From NCBI RefSeq assembly GCF_039543185.1, contig NZ_BAABJG010000006.1:682001-746000 (forward strand): a DNA stretch of 64,000 nucleotides, in the 5' to 3' direction. The notes beneath the pieces were generated by a model. That model saw only the letters and a list, made by a program, of their open reading frames with translations. It was not told the origin of the DNA and did no database searches. Shown here one piece after another: positions 1 to 7,828 of this stretch. This stretch comes from Paenibacillus_S vulneris (lineage in GTDB: Bacteria > Bacillota > Bacilli > Paenibacillales > NBRC-103111). Numbering within the stretch: the stretch's first letter is position 1; every line of letters begins with the position of its first letter. The translations under genes were made by a program, and so were the position numbers.

Positions 1-1036
1 TCATTTTGACGGCATCCTGAATATCCGCTATTTCCGTCACGAACTTAATGTCTGTGTTGCCGCACAGATCGCGAAGCTCCATCTCGATCGAGTAAATACT
101 GTTCTCTCCATGGCCCAGAAGAATCAATTGACTTGGATGAAAGCGGGTGATTTGACGGCAAATTTCCGATCCGATCGAACCGCCTGCCCCCGTGACCAGC
201 ACCCTCTTCTGGGTAACGTATCCCGAGATGCTGTCGATATCGAGCTCAATTGGTTCCCTGCCGAGCAGATCCTCGACCTGAACATCGCGGAACTGGCTTA
301 CTGATAATTTACCGGTTACGATATCCTCAAGCATCGGCAGGATTTGCGTCTTGGCCGACGTCTTCGCACATTCCCTGAAGATGTTGTTAAGCCCCTTTTT
401 GCCAAGGGAAGGGATGGCGATGACAATGTTGTCGATATGAAGCTCTTCCACCGCTTTTTCGATTTGGTCGATGCCCCCGACAACGGGAATGCCCAGAATG
501 TCCAAATGCTGAAGGTTCGGATTGTCGTCGATGAAGGCTACCGGCAAAAGCTCCACGTCGTGATTTTTAACCAGCTGTCTGGCAACCATCACGCCTGCCG
601 ATCCAGCTCCGATGATGAGCGTACGCTTCTTGTTCACATCGTTTTTAATATAAATGCCCCGGATCAGCCGCCAGCAAAAACGCGAGCCTCCGATTAATAA
701 GATGTGAACCATCCACGTGACCGCAAGCAGCCGGACATAAATATCCTGCACGATCATCTCCTGGATGAAGGCTGTGGTAATAATCGATAATGTCACCGCC
801 TTGACGATACATACCAATTCCCCGACGCTCGCATACTCCCAGGCTTTTTTATACATTTTATAAATCATGGAAAACACATGATGACTGAGCAGAAGTGTGA
901 TAGAACTGACGACCAGCGGAAGCGTAATGACATGAAGGTCGGCTTCCAGCAAAAAACGGCTGAAGAATATAGCCGTCAATACGATGGCCGAATCAACCAT
1001 AATTAATAACGACAGCCTTTGATGGTATGACAACAA
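1..1036 (-). CDS. Polysaccharide biosynthesis protein, CapD/EpsC/WbpM-type nucleotide-sugar dehydratase (3' end outside window)
   Basis: About 345 N-terminal residues are present. The first 110 are hydrophobic and read as four membrane segments. A first nucleotide-binding region follows (Gly-Ala-Gly-Ser-Ala-Gly near residue 135) and then the start of the SDR domain (Thr-Gly-Ala-Gly-Gly-Ser-Ile-Gly near residue 283). Proteins of this family (B. subtilis EpsC, PglF, WbpM) are membrane-bound UDP-GlcNAc 4,6-dehydratases that supply the first modified sugar of a surface glycan. I start it at a TTG at 1036 because GGGAGGG lies six to seven bases upstream; no ATG is near. The gene follows the Wzx gene and has its own operator-bearing promoter near 1435 and a leader of about 380 nt. 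Function at family level is firm; substrate is unknown. Confidence 0.9.
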   Translation of the reverse strand, partial: MLSYHQRLSLLIMVDSAIVLTAIFFSRFLLEADLHVITLPLVVSSITLLLSHHVFSMIYKMYKKAWEYASVGELVCIVKAVTLSIITTAFIQEMIVQDIYVRLLAVTWMVHILLIGGSRFCWRLIRGIYIKNDVNKKRTLIIGAGSAGVMVARQLVKNHDVELLPVAFIDDNPNLQHLDILGIPVVGGIDQIEKAVEELHIDNIVIAIPSLGKKGLNNIFRECAKTSAKTQILPMLEDIVTGKLSVSQFRDVQVEDLLGREPIELDIDSISGYVTQKRVLVTGAGGSIGSEICRQITRFHPSQLILLGHGENSIYSIEMELRDLCGNTDIKFVTEIADIQDAVKM

Positions 1037-1064
1037 CTTCACCCTCCCAATAAAGTACTTAAGT

Positions 1065-1090
1065 ATAAGGTCCTTGAAGAAAGACCTTAT
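1065..1090 (-). other. Leader hairpin just upstream of the capD-like ribosome binding site
   Basis: On the minus strand ATAAGGTC pairs with GACCTTAT across a 10-nt loop, ending about 16 bases before the GGGAGGG ribosome binding site of the dehydratase gene. There is no T-run, so it is not a terminator. It may affect translation or mRNA stability; that is inference. Confidence 0.45.
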
Positions 1091-1164
1091 ATTTAAACCC
1101 TCTAATGTCGGACTGGAACGTGCGCCGCGTTCGATAACATCGAGGGATTCCGTCCCGCAAAGAG

Positions 1165-1186
1165 GTTGTTCTTTATAAAGAACAAC
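1165..1186. promoter_or_regulatory. Perfect 22-bp palindrome, SinR-like box (capD leader)
   Basis: GTTGTTC-TTTATAAA-GAACAAC reads the same on both strands. Its core is identical to boxes at 1349 and 1428 and closely related to those at 12092, 12185, 19204, 19298 and 28435. The half-site GTTCTTT matches the SinR consensus GTTCTYT. The hairpin is AT-rich with no following T-run on the gene strand, so an operator is more likely than a terminator. Confidence 0.75.
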
Positions 1187-1246
1187 ACTTCAAAAAAAAA
1201 GAATTTCTCATGAAATATGACACTGCTAAGTCTTCATGCTGTATAT

Positions 1247-1255
1247 TTTGTCGAA
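1247..1255 (+). promoter_or_regulatory. Possible Spo0A box
   Basis: TTTGTCGAA is an exact match to the Spo0A box consensus (TTTGTCRAA). It lies within the long capD leader region among the SinR-like boxes. A nine-base match can arise by chance, but the setting (EPS genes, sporeformer) makes it worth listing. Confidence 0.35.
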
Positions 1256-1299
1256 ATGATTATAGTTCTTATGAAGCAGGTAAAAAGGAGGAGGATTTT

Positions 1300-1335
1300 A
1301 TGAATTACCATCATTACGTTCTTGAACAAGAATAA
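1300..1335 (+). CDS. Possible 11-residue small ORF antisense to the capD leader
   Basis: ATG at 1300 is followed by ten sense codons (Met-Asn-Tyr-His-His-Tyr-Val-Leu-Glu-Gln-Glu) and TAA. A very strong Shine-Dalgarno (AAAAAGGAGGAGG) sits 7 bases upstream. It lies on the opposite strand to the EPS operons. The same bases on the minus strand give CCTCCTCC in the capD leader, which could pair with the capD ribosome binding site, so the strong SD may instead be the shadow of an RNA regulatory element. No homology can be claimed. Confidence 0.25.
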   Translation: MNYHHYVLEQE

Positions 1336-1348
1336 TTTTGTTTGTAAA

Positions 1349-1362
1349 TTCTTTATAAAGAA
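1349..1362. promoter_or_regulatory. SinR-like box (capD leader, middle copy)
   Basis: TTCTTTATAAAGAA is a perfect 14-bp palindrome, followed by C on the plus strand so that one half is a complete GTTCTTT site. It lies 79 bp downstream, in transcription terms, of the promoter copy at 1428-1441. Confidence 0.7.
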
Positions 1363-1420
1363 CAATCGAAGCAAAAAAAAGGAGCGAACTTTTTCCACTA
1401 AGTTAGTGCTCAGTACCTTC

Positions 1421-1449
1421 ATTCTAGTTCTTTATAAAGAATTTGTCAA
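1421..1449 (-). promoter_or_regulatory. Sigma-A promoter of the capD operon with operator in the spacer
   Basis: On the minus strand TTGACA (1449-1444), a 17-bp spacer and TAGAAT (1426-1421) make a strong sigma-A promoter. The spacer is almost wholly the palindrome TTCTTTATAAAGAA (1428-1441), so a protein bound there would block RNA polymerase. The predicted start near 1414 leaves a leader of about 380 nt before the dehydratase. The same TTGTATTGACA context occurs at the promoter near 12201. Confidence 0.8.
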
Positions 1450-1493
1450 TACAATTTGCGCCATTTTCCCCAATCTGTCACAGGCATCATTCG

Positions 1494-3053
1494 CTAGCTT
1501 TCGGAGGGCAGACTCGGGCTTGGAGTACGCTTGACCTTCCCCAGAACCTTGCCTAGCAGCTGCCGGACAATACCCAGTACGTATTTCATTTCCTCCGTTT
1601 TGTAAAAGAGCGCAGCGTACACCATATTGGGCACGATCATGCAAATGATCATCTTGATGATCAGCATCCCTACCGTATCCGCAGCGAACCAATGGCATAA
1701 CCAGCTCGTAAGCAGGCAGGTCCCAAGCGCTATGGCCGCATAATAAGCGTAAGTCGCGTAGTAGTGGGTTAAAGGCCTTTGAAACACCTTCTTATAAACA
1801 AAATACGGCGTCGTCCAGAATGGTACGAGCAGGGCGCTGATTAACGCTCCGATGAATACCCCGGACAATCCGATGACTTGAACCAGCCATATGGAGATGC
1901 CCAAATTGATCGCTGCCTGGCATAGGGGAGCATAGCGGTCCTCGTGGAAAATCCCGGCTGTCGTTTTTACCGTGCTGATCGAGTTTCTCATGCCTCTTTC
2001 GTAAAAGGTCACCATGAGCACGATTAGGATCATTTTCTCCATAATAAACTGCTTGCCAATCCACAAGGTGATGAACGGCTCAATAATGACGTACATGAAG
2101 ATGGCGCAAAATGAATACAGCCAGAAATTCATCAGCATGGTGACTTTATATACGCTGTAAATCTTTTCCTTGCTTTCCTTGGCCACCAGATTGCCGACAC
2201 TATGGTAGATATTGTTGAATACCTGGTTAATGAACGTGCGGCATATTTCTATCAGCATATTATAGTTGGAGTACAGCCCTACGGCGGCAATACTGACAAA
2301 GGTCGAGATCATAATATTGCTTGTTCCGAAAATGAAATAGGTCCCTACGTTTTGGAGTATGATGGCCTTCACATTCTTGATAATACCGCTCTTCGTGGCG
2401 GCATCCAGCTTGGCTGTCACCTTTTCCTTCAGGAAAGGATACATCCGGTTAACGATCACGAACAGGAGCAGTGAATTGATGAGTATGATCAGGCAATCAA
2501 TAATAAGGTAATAAACGTAATTTTGCGTCCAATACAGAATTCCGATTTTGAGTAAGGTGGATGCGATGGACAGACCCGAGAATATGGCCGTTGTAATGTA
2601 GCTTTTTTGGTACACGTTCAATAAATTGGTTTTGTAGGAGAAGAAGTACGGTATGACAGTGTTGGCCAGGAACAAAAGGTAGATGATCTGTATATTTTGA
2701 AGGCTGTGGTCTTTGATGAAATAAGGCAGAAATGGCATGATGGCGAGACCAAGCAGCAGAACAACGAAGGCTATTATGGTATATGCCCTTTTGTATAATT
2801 TCATGAGCACATTAATTTTCTCATAATCGTTTTCCGCGACGGGCTTGTAAAGGCTGTAGATGATGCTCGACCCTATCCCTGCCTCAGCCAGGGAAAGCAT
2901 GGCCAGCACATTCGTAAACAAGCCGTTCAGCCCTAAATATTCAACGCCGAGAGTTTGGATAAATACGGTTCTTGAGAAGAAGCTCAAGAACGTAATGATG
3001 AGCTGATTTCCTATGCCGACCGATATATTAATGATAGAATTATTCACTCTCAT
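1494..3053 (-). CDS. Wzx-type oligosaccharide flippase
   Basis: A 519-residue, strongly hydrophobic protein of the polysaccharide-transport/MATE-like group. It opens with a conserved Asn-rich stretch (MRVNNSIINISVGIGNQ) followed by the Phe-Leu-Gly-X-Glu-Tyr-Leu-Gly-Leu-Asn-Gly-Leu region seen in Gram-positive capsule flippases. It would move lipid-linked EPS repeat units across the membrane. ATG at 3053 has CGGAG seven bases upstream. It is the last of ten minus-strand genes starting at 12061. The C-terminal 30 residues are basic and Ser/Pro-rich. No Wzy-type polymerase is visible in the window and may lie left of position 1. Confidence 0.9.
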   Translation of the reverse strand: MRVNNSIINISVGIGNQLIITFLSFFSRTVFIQTLGVEYLGLNGLFTNVLAMLSLAEAGIGSSIIYSLYKPVAENDYEKINVLMKLYKRAYTIIAFVVLLLGLAIMPFLPYFIKDHSLQNIQIIYLLFLANTVIPYFFSYKTNLLNVYQKSYITTAIFSGLSIASTLLKIGILYWTQNYVYYLIIDCLIILINSLLLFVIVNRMYPFLKEKVTAKLDAATKSGIIKNVKAIILQNVGTYFIFGTSNIMISTFVSIAAVGLYSNYNMLIEICRTFINQVFNNIYHSVGNLVAKESKEKIYSVYKVTMLMNFWLYSFCAIFMYVIIEPFITLWIGKQFIMEKMILIVLMVTFYERGMRNSISTVKTTAGIFHEDRYAPLCQAAINLGISIWLVQVIGLSGVFIGALISALLVPFWTTPYFVYKKVFQRPLTHYYATYAYYAAIALGTCLLTSWLCHWFAADTVGMLIIKMIICMIVPNMVYAALFYKTEEMKYVLGIVRQLLGKVLGKVKRTPSPSLPSES

Positions 3054-3080
3054 AAGGATCTCCGCATTCCTGACTCTAAT

Positions 3081-3626
3081 TTATTCATCATAGCCGAAGT
3101 CATGGTCAAGCTCTCTTTTGATTTGCTCAATCTGTTCCTGGGTCTTATACGGCCAATACGTATCATATACCGGCTTAACCTTCAGCAGCTCCCTGTGCTT
3201 TTCCAAATAATCGGAGGTTTTGCCGATAACCCTTGCTGGATTGCCCGCTACAATGCTGTTGTCCGGTATAGATTTGGTTACGATAGAGCCCGCCGCCACG
3301 ATAACATCATTGCCGATGGTAACGTTGCACAGAATGACACTGTTATACCCGATAAAGACCCTGTCTCCGATCTTGACCTTGCCTATCTTGGATTTCCCGA
3401 AATAATATTTGGTGCTGGCATCATGGGCCAGAATGGTGCTGTTGGTTATCGTTACATCGTCGCCGATCTCAACAAGCCAGCAATGACCGTAATCGATAAC
3501 GCTGTTAAAAAAATTAAAATTTTTCCCGTAGGTTAAACCTCTCTCCTTCAGCCGCTGCAGCTCTGTTTTGGGATTCAGCTTATTTTGTATCCTCGCTTTT
3601 AACGAAGACAGGATCCTTGCAATCAT
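3081..3626 (-). CDS. Hexapeptide-repeat (left-handed beta-helix) acyltransferase
   Basis: 181 residues with repeated Ile/Val-Gly-Asp-X-X turns from about residue 55 to 140 and an Ala-His-Asp-Ala-Ser-Thr motif that carries the likely catalytic His. This is the maltose/galactoside acetyltransferase-like fold (WcaF, Vat, EpsH-like O-acetyltransferases). It probably O-acetylates a sugar of the EPS repeat unit using acetyl-CoA. It is a close relative of the next upstream gene (3652-4212), with which it shares the Cys-Trp-Leu-X-Glu/Lys-Ile-Gly block, suggesting an old tandem duplication. ATG at 3626 follows GGGTGG. Confidence 0.88.
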   Translation of the reverse strand: MIARILSSLKARIQNKLNPKTELQRLKERGLTYGKNFNFFNSVIDYGHCWLVEIGDDVTITNSTILAHDASTKYYFGKSKIGKVKIGDRVFIGYNSVILCNVTIGNDVIVAAGSIVTKSIPDNSIVAGNPARVIGKTSDYLEKHRELLKVKPVYDTYWPYKTQEQIEQIKRELDHDFGYDE

Positions 3627-3651
3627 TAGGCCACCCGCTTACTCTAATAAT

Positions 3652-4212
3652 TTATACGACAAAGCCGATCTCCTGAATAAGCTCCTCATACATCTTGAGC
3701 TTATCCTCCGAGGATATGTTCCCGCCTAGCGTGAAGCGTTCCCCATAGGTTTTCCTGCTTTGCATCAGCGTGTTTGTTTTCTCGATATATTCCTCCACGG
3801 TCAATAGGACCTTCGCCGGATTACCCGCGACGACAACCCCCCAGGGCACCGACTTGGTCACGATGCTGCCGGCGGCTACGATGGAATTTTTGCCGACGGT
3901 CACACCGGGCATAATCAAGGCTCTGGCGCCTATGAACACATTGTCCTCAATGGTGACGCTGCCCACCTTCGTATATTGGCTGAGCTGCTTGGTGCTGGCG
4001 TCGTGGGCGAGCAAATAGGCTTGCGGCGCTATCGTGACATTGTTGCCGATCTTGATCAGCCAGCAGTGGGAATAATCGAAGACGACCCCGGGCTGAATGG
4101 AACAGTTATCGCCTATTCTTAAGCCCATCTTGATATAGTCCTCGAGCCACAGCTCTTCCAATATATATTTCCTCGCCCTGGCTCTAATGAAATGAATGCA
4201 TTTTTTGATCAT
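3652..4212 (-). CDS. Hexapeptide-repeat acyltransferase, paralog of the neighbouring gene
   Basis: 186 residues from the ATG at 4212; a TTG at 4224 would add four. The left-handed beta-helix repeats run from roughly residue 35 to 150, with the same Ala-His-Asp-Ala-Ser-Thr motif as 3081-3626. It is a probable O-acyl (acetyl) transferase for EPS decoration. The start at 4212 lies just after the stop of the upstream hydrolase gene (4217-4219), so the two may be translationally coupled. Acceptor sugar is unknown. Confidence 0.88.
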   Translation of the reverse strand: MIKKCIHFIRARARKYILEELWLEDYIKMGLRIGDNCSIQPGVVFDYSHCWLIKIGNNVTIAPQAYLLAHDASTKQLSQYTKVGSVTIEDNVFIGARALIMPGVTVGKNSIVAAGSIVTKSVPWGVVVAGNPAKVLLTVEEYIEKTNTLMQSRKTYGERFTLGGNISSEDKLKMYEELIQEIGFVV

Positions 4213-4216
4213 TGGC

Positions 4217-5404
4217 TCACCCAACCCTGGAATAAGAATGGGAATTCATCATTCGGATACAAAAGCCCTGCGTGAACGGAAGCACGTTAAACAGCATCGA
4301 GTACACTCCGATATCCTTGGTGTCCCCTTGAGAGAAATCGACCGCTCCGTTCCTGCGGGTGGCCTGCATTAAATAACGAACGGCCTTATCGGCGCTATCC
4401 TTGCACAGCTCGGAAATCTCTTCAATTTGCGAAGCCTGCAGCATAAACCAGCCCAACGTGGCTGTGGTAGATGAATCGGGCCTGCATTCCCTGCGGGTAA
4501 CCGTCCAGCTCCAGTTGCCGGAAGACTGCTGAAACGAGCTGGCCGCTCTCGCAAACCGTTTCACGCTTTCCTCCAGCACGGACTTATAGGGGTGCCCCTC
4601 CGGAAGCTCCGTCCATGCATCGATAAGCCCGATGGCAAACCAGCCCAAGCCTCTTCCCCAGCCATACAGCCCGAGAGGAACTTTATTCTCCACCTGATAT
4701 GCATGACTCGGAATATAATGGGGATCCAGCATGCCGTTCTCTTCATAGGCCTGAATCTGCCTGACTGCCAAATCTACGCATTCCTGCTTTCCGTACCGGA
4801 CCCCGTATGCGACGAGGAAAGGACAAATGAACCCGATCGTATCCACATAACGGTAATTTTGCATAAACTTCCGGTAAGCTACTGTTCCATCCTGCCCTAT
4901 GTGATCCTGAATCATTTCCCAAACGGCATCGAACGCGGCTTTGTAACGGTCTGTATCCACACCGTCAAGCTTCATGACCGCATAGGCTAATATGGCGGCA
5001 TCCACCTGCTTGGGCTGCTCCACCCATTGCCCCCGGCTGTCAAACTTGGAATTCAGAAACTTCGTCATTTCCTGTCTGACCTGAAGGTCGTCGTTACGCT
5101 TCAAATACTCGGCCAAGCCCATAACCAGCGCAGCTTCCTGCCAATGCTGGATCGCGCTCTTCGTATAATTTCCTCTCAGCATATCAATCGCAACGAATCT
5201 CGTATTATCCGTCACCTTGATTTTGGGGGTATGGTTCAGCCAGCGGGTTCCTATCGTTGTTATAGACTTGTTCCATAGCTGCTTATCCTGGTAACGCCCG
5301 ATATGAATCCGGCTAAGCCAATCCCGGCATATAGGGATCACGTCTATCAAAATGACGATCGCTATGAGACCTAACAACAGTACGCCTATCGTTTGAAACA
5401 GCAT
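4217..5404 (-). CDS. Membrane-anchored glycoside hydrolase of the GH88/GH105-like (alpha/alpha)6 class
   Basis: 395 residues. The N-terminus is one hydrophobic segment (about residues 4-24) that anchors or exports the protein. The rest resembles unsaturated rhamnogalacturonyl/glucuronyl hydrolases: a Tyr-Val-Asp-Thr motif near residue 188, where the family has its catalytic Asp, and Tyr-Gly-Trp-Gly-Arg-Gly-Leu-Gly-Trp near residue 250. These enzymes remove delta-4,5-unsaturated uronic acids left by lyases. Inside an EPS operon it could trim or turn over the polymer, which would imply a uronic acid-containing EPS. The exact substrate cannot be read from sequence. Confidence 0.78.
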   Translation of the reverse strand: MLFQTIGVLLLGLIAIVILIDVIPICRDWLSRIHIGRYQDKQLWNKSITTIGTRWLNHTPKIKVTDNTRFVAIDMLRGNYTKSAIQHWQEAALVMGLAEYLKRNDDLQVRQEMTKFLNSKFDSRGQWVEQPKQVDAAILAYAVMKLDGVDTDRYKAAFDAVWEMIQDHIGQDGTVAYRKFMQNYRYVDTIGFICPFLVAYGVRYGKQECVDLAVRQIQAYEENGMLDPHYIPSHAYQVENKVPLGLYGWGRGLGWFAIGLIDAWTELPEGHPYKSVLEESVKRFARAASSFQQSSGNWSWTVTRRECRPDSSTTATLGWFMLQASQIEEISELCKDSADKAVRYLMQATRRNGAVDFSQGDTKDIGVYSMLFNVLPFTQGFCIRMMNSHSYSRVG

Positions 5405-5422
5405 GAAATCGGTCCTTTCCTG

Positions 5423-6616
5423 TTACGCGAATAATTCATATAATTTACGAATTTCTGCTTCGGTGCCGAGCTTCTCCTTTGACAGGTTCAGCGACAATCG
5501 GCTTCTTAGAACCTCATCGTCGATTAAGGTCCGGATGGCGGCAGCGATGGAGGAAGGGGTCATCTCGGCGATCAAGCCGTTTGCCTTGTGGCGAATCTGA
5601 TCCTTGGCCGTGCTGAAGTTGGTAACCACGATAGGCTTATTCAATATTTTCGCTTCATCCACCGCAATGGACTTCCCTTCGAACCGGGACGGCTGCACAT
5701 AAATATCCGCTTCTTTGATGAACGGATACGGGTTCTCCTGCAATCCCATCAGGACAAACACATCCTGCAGGCCGTTCGCCGCAATCATCTGCTCCAATCT
5801 GCCCCGCTCCTCACCCTCGCCGATGATATACCATTTAACCGGGTAGCCGCCCTGCACCAGCTCTTTGCACGCCTCAACGGCCATCTCAAAGCCCTTCTGA
5901 TGATTCAGCCTCCCTACGGAAACCAGCTTGATATGCTGCTCACTCCAGCCGGACGGCTTTATGGAGAGCTTATGGATTGCGGATGGAGATACGATATTAT
6001 GCATCACATGGATCTTGCGCTCATACAGCGGAAATCGCTGCTTCAACACCCTGCCGCACTCATCGGAGACCGTAACCAGATGATCCAGCTTCTCAAAGTA
6101 CGCCGCATCCAGATCGGGATCCATCCCCAGCTTGTCGTAATCGTTGTGGATGAATCCGATTTTTTTATGGGCCCTTACCTTGTCGATGCAAAAATAAATC
6201 GGATTTTTTTCCAGATACCCTACAGCAATATCATAGGTCTGATCTATACTCGTCAACGACTTCGATATATATTTCCACACTCTCTGCTCACATCGAACCC
6301 TGTTCTTTTCACTTTTGAAAATCATGCCGGCGAGCCCTCTCCACAGGGCGATATGCCATTGCCCCTTCTGCATGCAATCCATGATCGCAGCTCTAACCGA
6401 CATATCGAAATATTGAAATTGCGGCGGCTCCTCCAGCAGCCGGACGGCTTGCGGGATTTGGCTCATGAACAATCCGTCATGCTGAAACAGAAATAAATCG
6501 ACTTCATAGGTTGAATAATCTATCGTTTCCAATAACGAGATCAATGCCTTTTCGGCCCCGCCGCACCGCATATTGTTCATGACAAACAAAACCTTTTTCT
6601 TCAAAGCAACGACCAC
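5423..6616 (-). CDS. Glycosyltransferase family 4
   Basis: About 393-397 residues with GT-B fold signatures: Gly-Gly-Ala-Glu-Lys near the N-terminus, Ser-Val-Gly-Arg-Leu-Asn-His-Gln-Lys-Gly in the middle and the GT4 Glu-X7-Glu motif (Glu-Gly-Lys-Ser-Ile-Ala-Val-Asp-Glu) near residue 315. It is a retaining transferase using a nucleotide sugar to extend the EPS repeat unit. The GTG at 6616 has no clear SD. A TTG at 6604 with GGGTGG upstream gives the LKKKVLF start that matches the paralog, and is my preferred start. It is closely similar to the next gene, so the pair is a tandem duplicate. Confidence 0.9.
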   Translation of the reverse strand: MVVALKKKVLFVMNNMRCGGAEKALISLLETIDYSTYEVDLFLFQHDGLFMSQIPQAVRLLEEPPQFQYFDMSVRAAIMDCMQKGQWHIALWRGLAGMIFKSEKNRVRCEQRVWKYISKSLTSIDQTYDIAVGYLEKNPIYFCIDKVRAHKKIGFIHNDYDKLGMDPDLDAAYFEKLDHLVTVSDECGRVLKQRFPLYERKIHVMHNIVSPSAIHKLSIKPSGWSEQHIKLVSVGRLNHQKGFEMAVEACKELVQGGYPVKWYIIGEGEERGRLEQMIAANGLQDVFVLMGLQENPYPFIKEADIYVQPSRFEGKSIAVDEAKILNKPIVVTNFSTAKDQIRHKANGLIAEMTPSSIAAAIRTLIDDEVLRSRLSLNLSKEKLGTEAEIRKLYELFA

Positions 6617-6621
6617 CCGCG

Positions 6622-7812
6622 TTATAAAATTTCGTACAGCTTCCGAATTTCGCCTTCCGTGCCCAGCTTCTCGGAGGCCAGATTTCCAGCCAGCCTCTGC
6701 TGCAAAGCCTTATCCTCCAGCAATCGCTCGATCCCTGCGCCGATCGCCTCCGCCGACATATCGACGATAAAGCCGTTGACCCCATGCCGGATTTGGTCCT
6801 TCGCGGTTTCAAAGTTTGTTACCACGATAGGCTTATGAAGAATTTTGGCCTCGTCGATCGCTATCGATTTGCCCTCATAGCGGGAGGGCTGAACATAGAG
6901 GTCCGCCTTATTCATATAGGGATACGGATTTTCCTTAACGCCCAGCAGCTGGAAATGGGAGCCTAGCTGGTACTTCTCAATCAAAGCCTCCAAACATTCC
7001 CTGTCCTGCCCGTCCCCCAGCACGTACCACCGGATCGGGTGTCCTTTGTCTACCAACAGCCTGCAAGCCTCGATGGCCATATCGATTCCTTTTTCATGGC
7101 TCAGCCTCGCCAGCGTCACGATATTCGTATAGCCGGGGTCGAATACGGTGCCGTCCTCGATCTCCTTTTGGGCTAACTGATGGATCGTTCTGGGCGATAC
7201 AATGTTATAGATTACCTTGATTTTTTGATCTAAGTGGCGGAAATAATCGTGCAGCGATCGGGCGCATTCCTCGGACACCGTAACCAGATGGTCCAATTGG
7301 TCGAAGTAGGGATGATCATAATGATGGCTCATGCCCGAATTCGCATAGTTCGTATGGATCCAGCCGATTTTTTTGACGGCCTTAACCTTGTCGACTACAA
7401 AGTAGATGGAGGACTTCTCCAGGTATCCTATGGCTGCATCGTATACCTTATCCAGGGTGTCGAGAGCTTTTCTGTGATACTTCCAGGTATACTGCTCGGA
7501 ATAGGCGTTGTTTTTGATTGCGCGGTTCATCACGGTGAACATCAATCTGGAATAGGCCAAGGTCACCTGACCTTTAGCCAGAAATTCCCGGACTGATTTC
7601 TTCAAGCCCTTGGTATAGATGTTGTAGGTATACGGGAAGCTCACAATATTGACTTCTCTCGGCAATAAGTTCATGAATACTCCGGTCTGGCTGAACAGAA
7701 ACAGGTCTACATTATAGGACTTGTAGTCAATTTGGGATAACAGATTCACCAGACTTTTCTCACCGCCGCCGGCTGTCAGGCTTGGCATCACAAAAAGCAA
7801 GTTTTTTTTCAT
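6622..7812 (-). CDS. Glycosyltransferase family 4, tandem paralog
   Basis: 396 residues with the same layout as 5423-6616: Gly-Gly-Gly-Glu-Lys near the N-terminus, Leu-Ala-Arg-Leu-Ser-His-Glu-Lys-Gly in the middle and Glu-X7-Glu (Glu-Gly-Lys-Ser-Ile-Ala-Ile-Asp-Glu). The C-terminal donor-binding half is close to identical over long stretches with the downstream paralog, while the N-terminal acceptor half differs more. That fits a shared donor and different acceptors. ATG at 7812 follows GAGGGCGG. Five bases separate its stop from the next gene. Confidence 0.92.
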   Translation of the reverse strand: MKKNLLFVMPSLTAGGGEKSLVNLLSQIDYKSYNVDLFLFSQTGVFMNLLPREVNIVSFPYTYNIYTKGLKKSVREFLAKGQVTLAYSRLMFTVMNRAIKNNAYSEQYTWKYHRKALDTLDKVYDAAIGYLEKSSIYFVVDKVKAVKKIGWIHTNYANSGMSHHYDHPYFDQLDHLVTVSEECARSLHDYFRHLDQKIKVIYNIVSPRTIHQLAQKEIEDGTVFDPGYTNIVTLARLSHEKGIDMAIEACRLLVDKGHPIRWYVLGDGQDRECLEALIEKYQLGSHFQLLGVKENPYPYMNKADLYVQPSRYEGKSIAIDEAKILHKPIVVTNFETAKDQIRHGVNGFIVDMSAEAIGAGIERLLEDKALQQRLAGNLASEKLGTEGEIRKLYEIL

Positions 7813-7828
7813 CCTGCCGCCCTCTTTT

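Noticed and set aside
1165..1186. 22-bp palindrome as a terminator of the Wzx operon
   Set aside because: The stem is AT-rich, no T-run follows it on the minus strand, and the same core recurs within promoters.
1037..1449. Firm assignment of an EAR (eps-associated) antitermination RNA
   Set aside because: Position before an epsC-like gene fits, but I cannot see the conserved structure by eye; left as a check.
5588..6496. A 302-codon plus-strand frame within the EPS block
   Set aside because: Antisense to the GT4 gene, which shows clear family motifs; the plus-strand translation resembles no protein.
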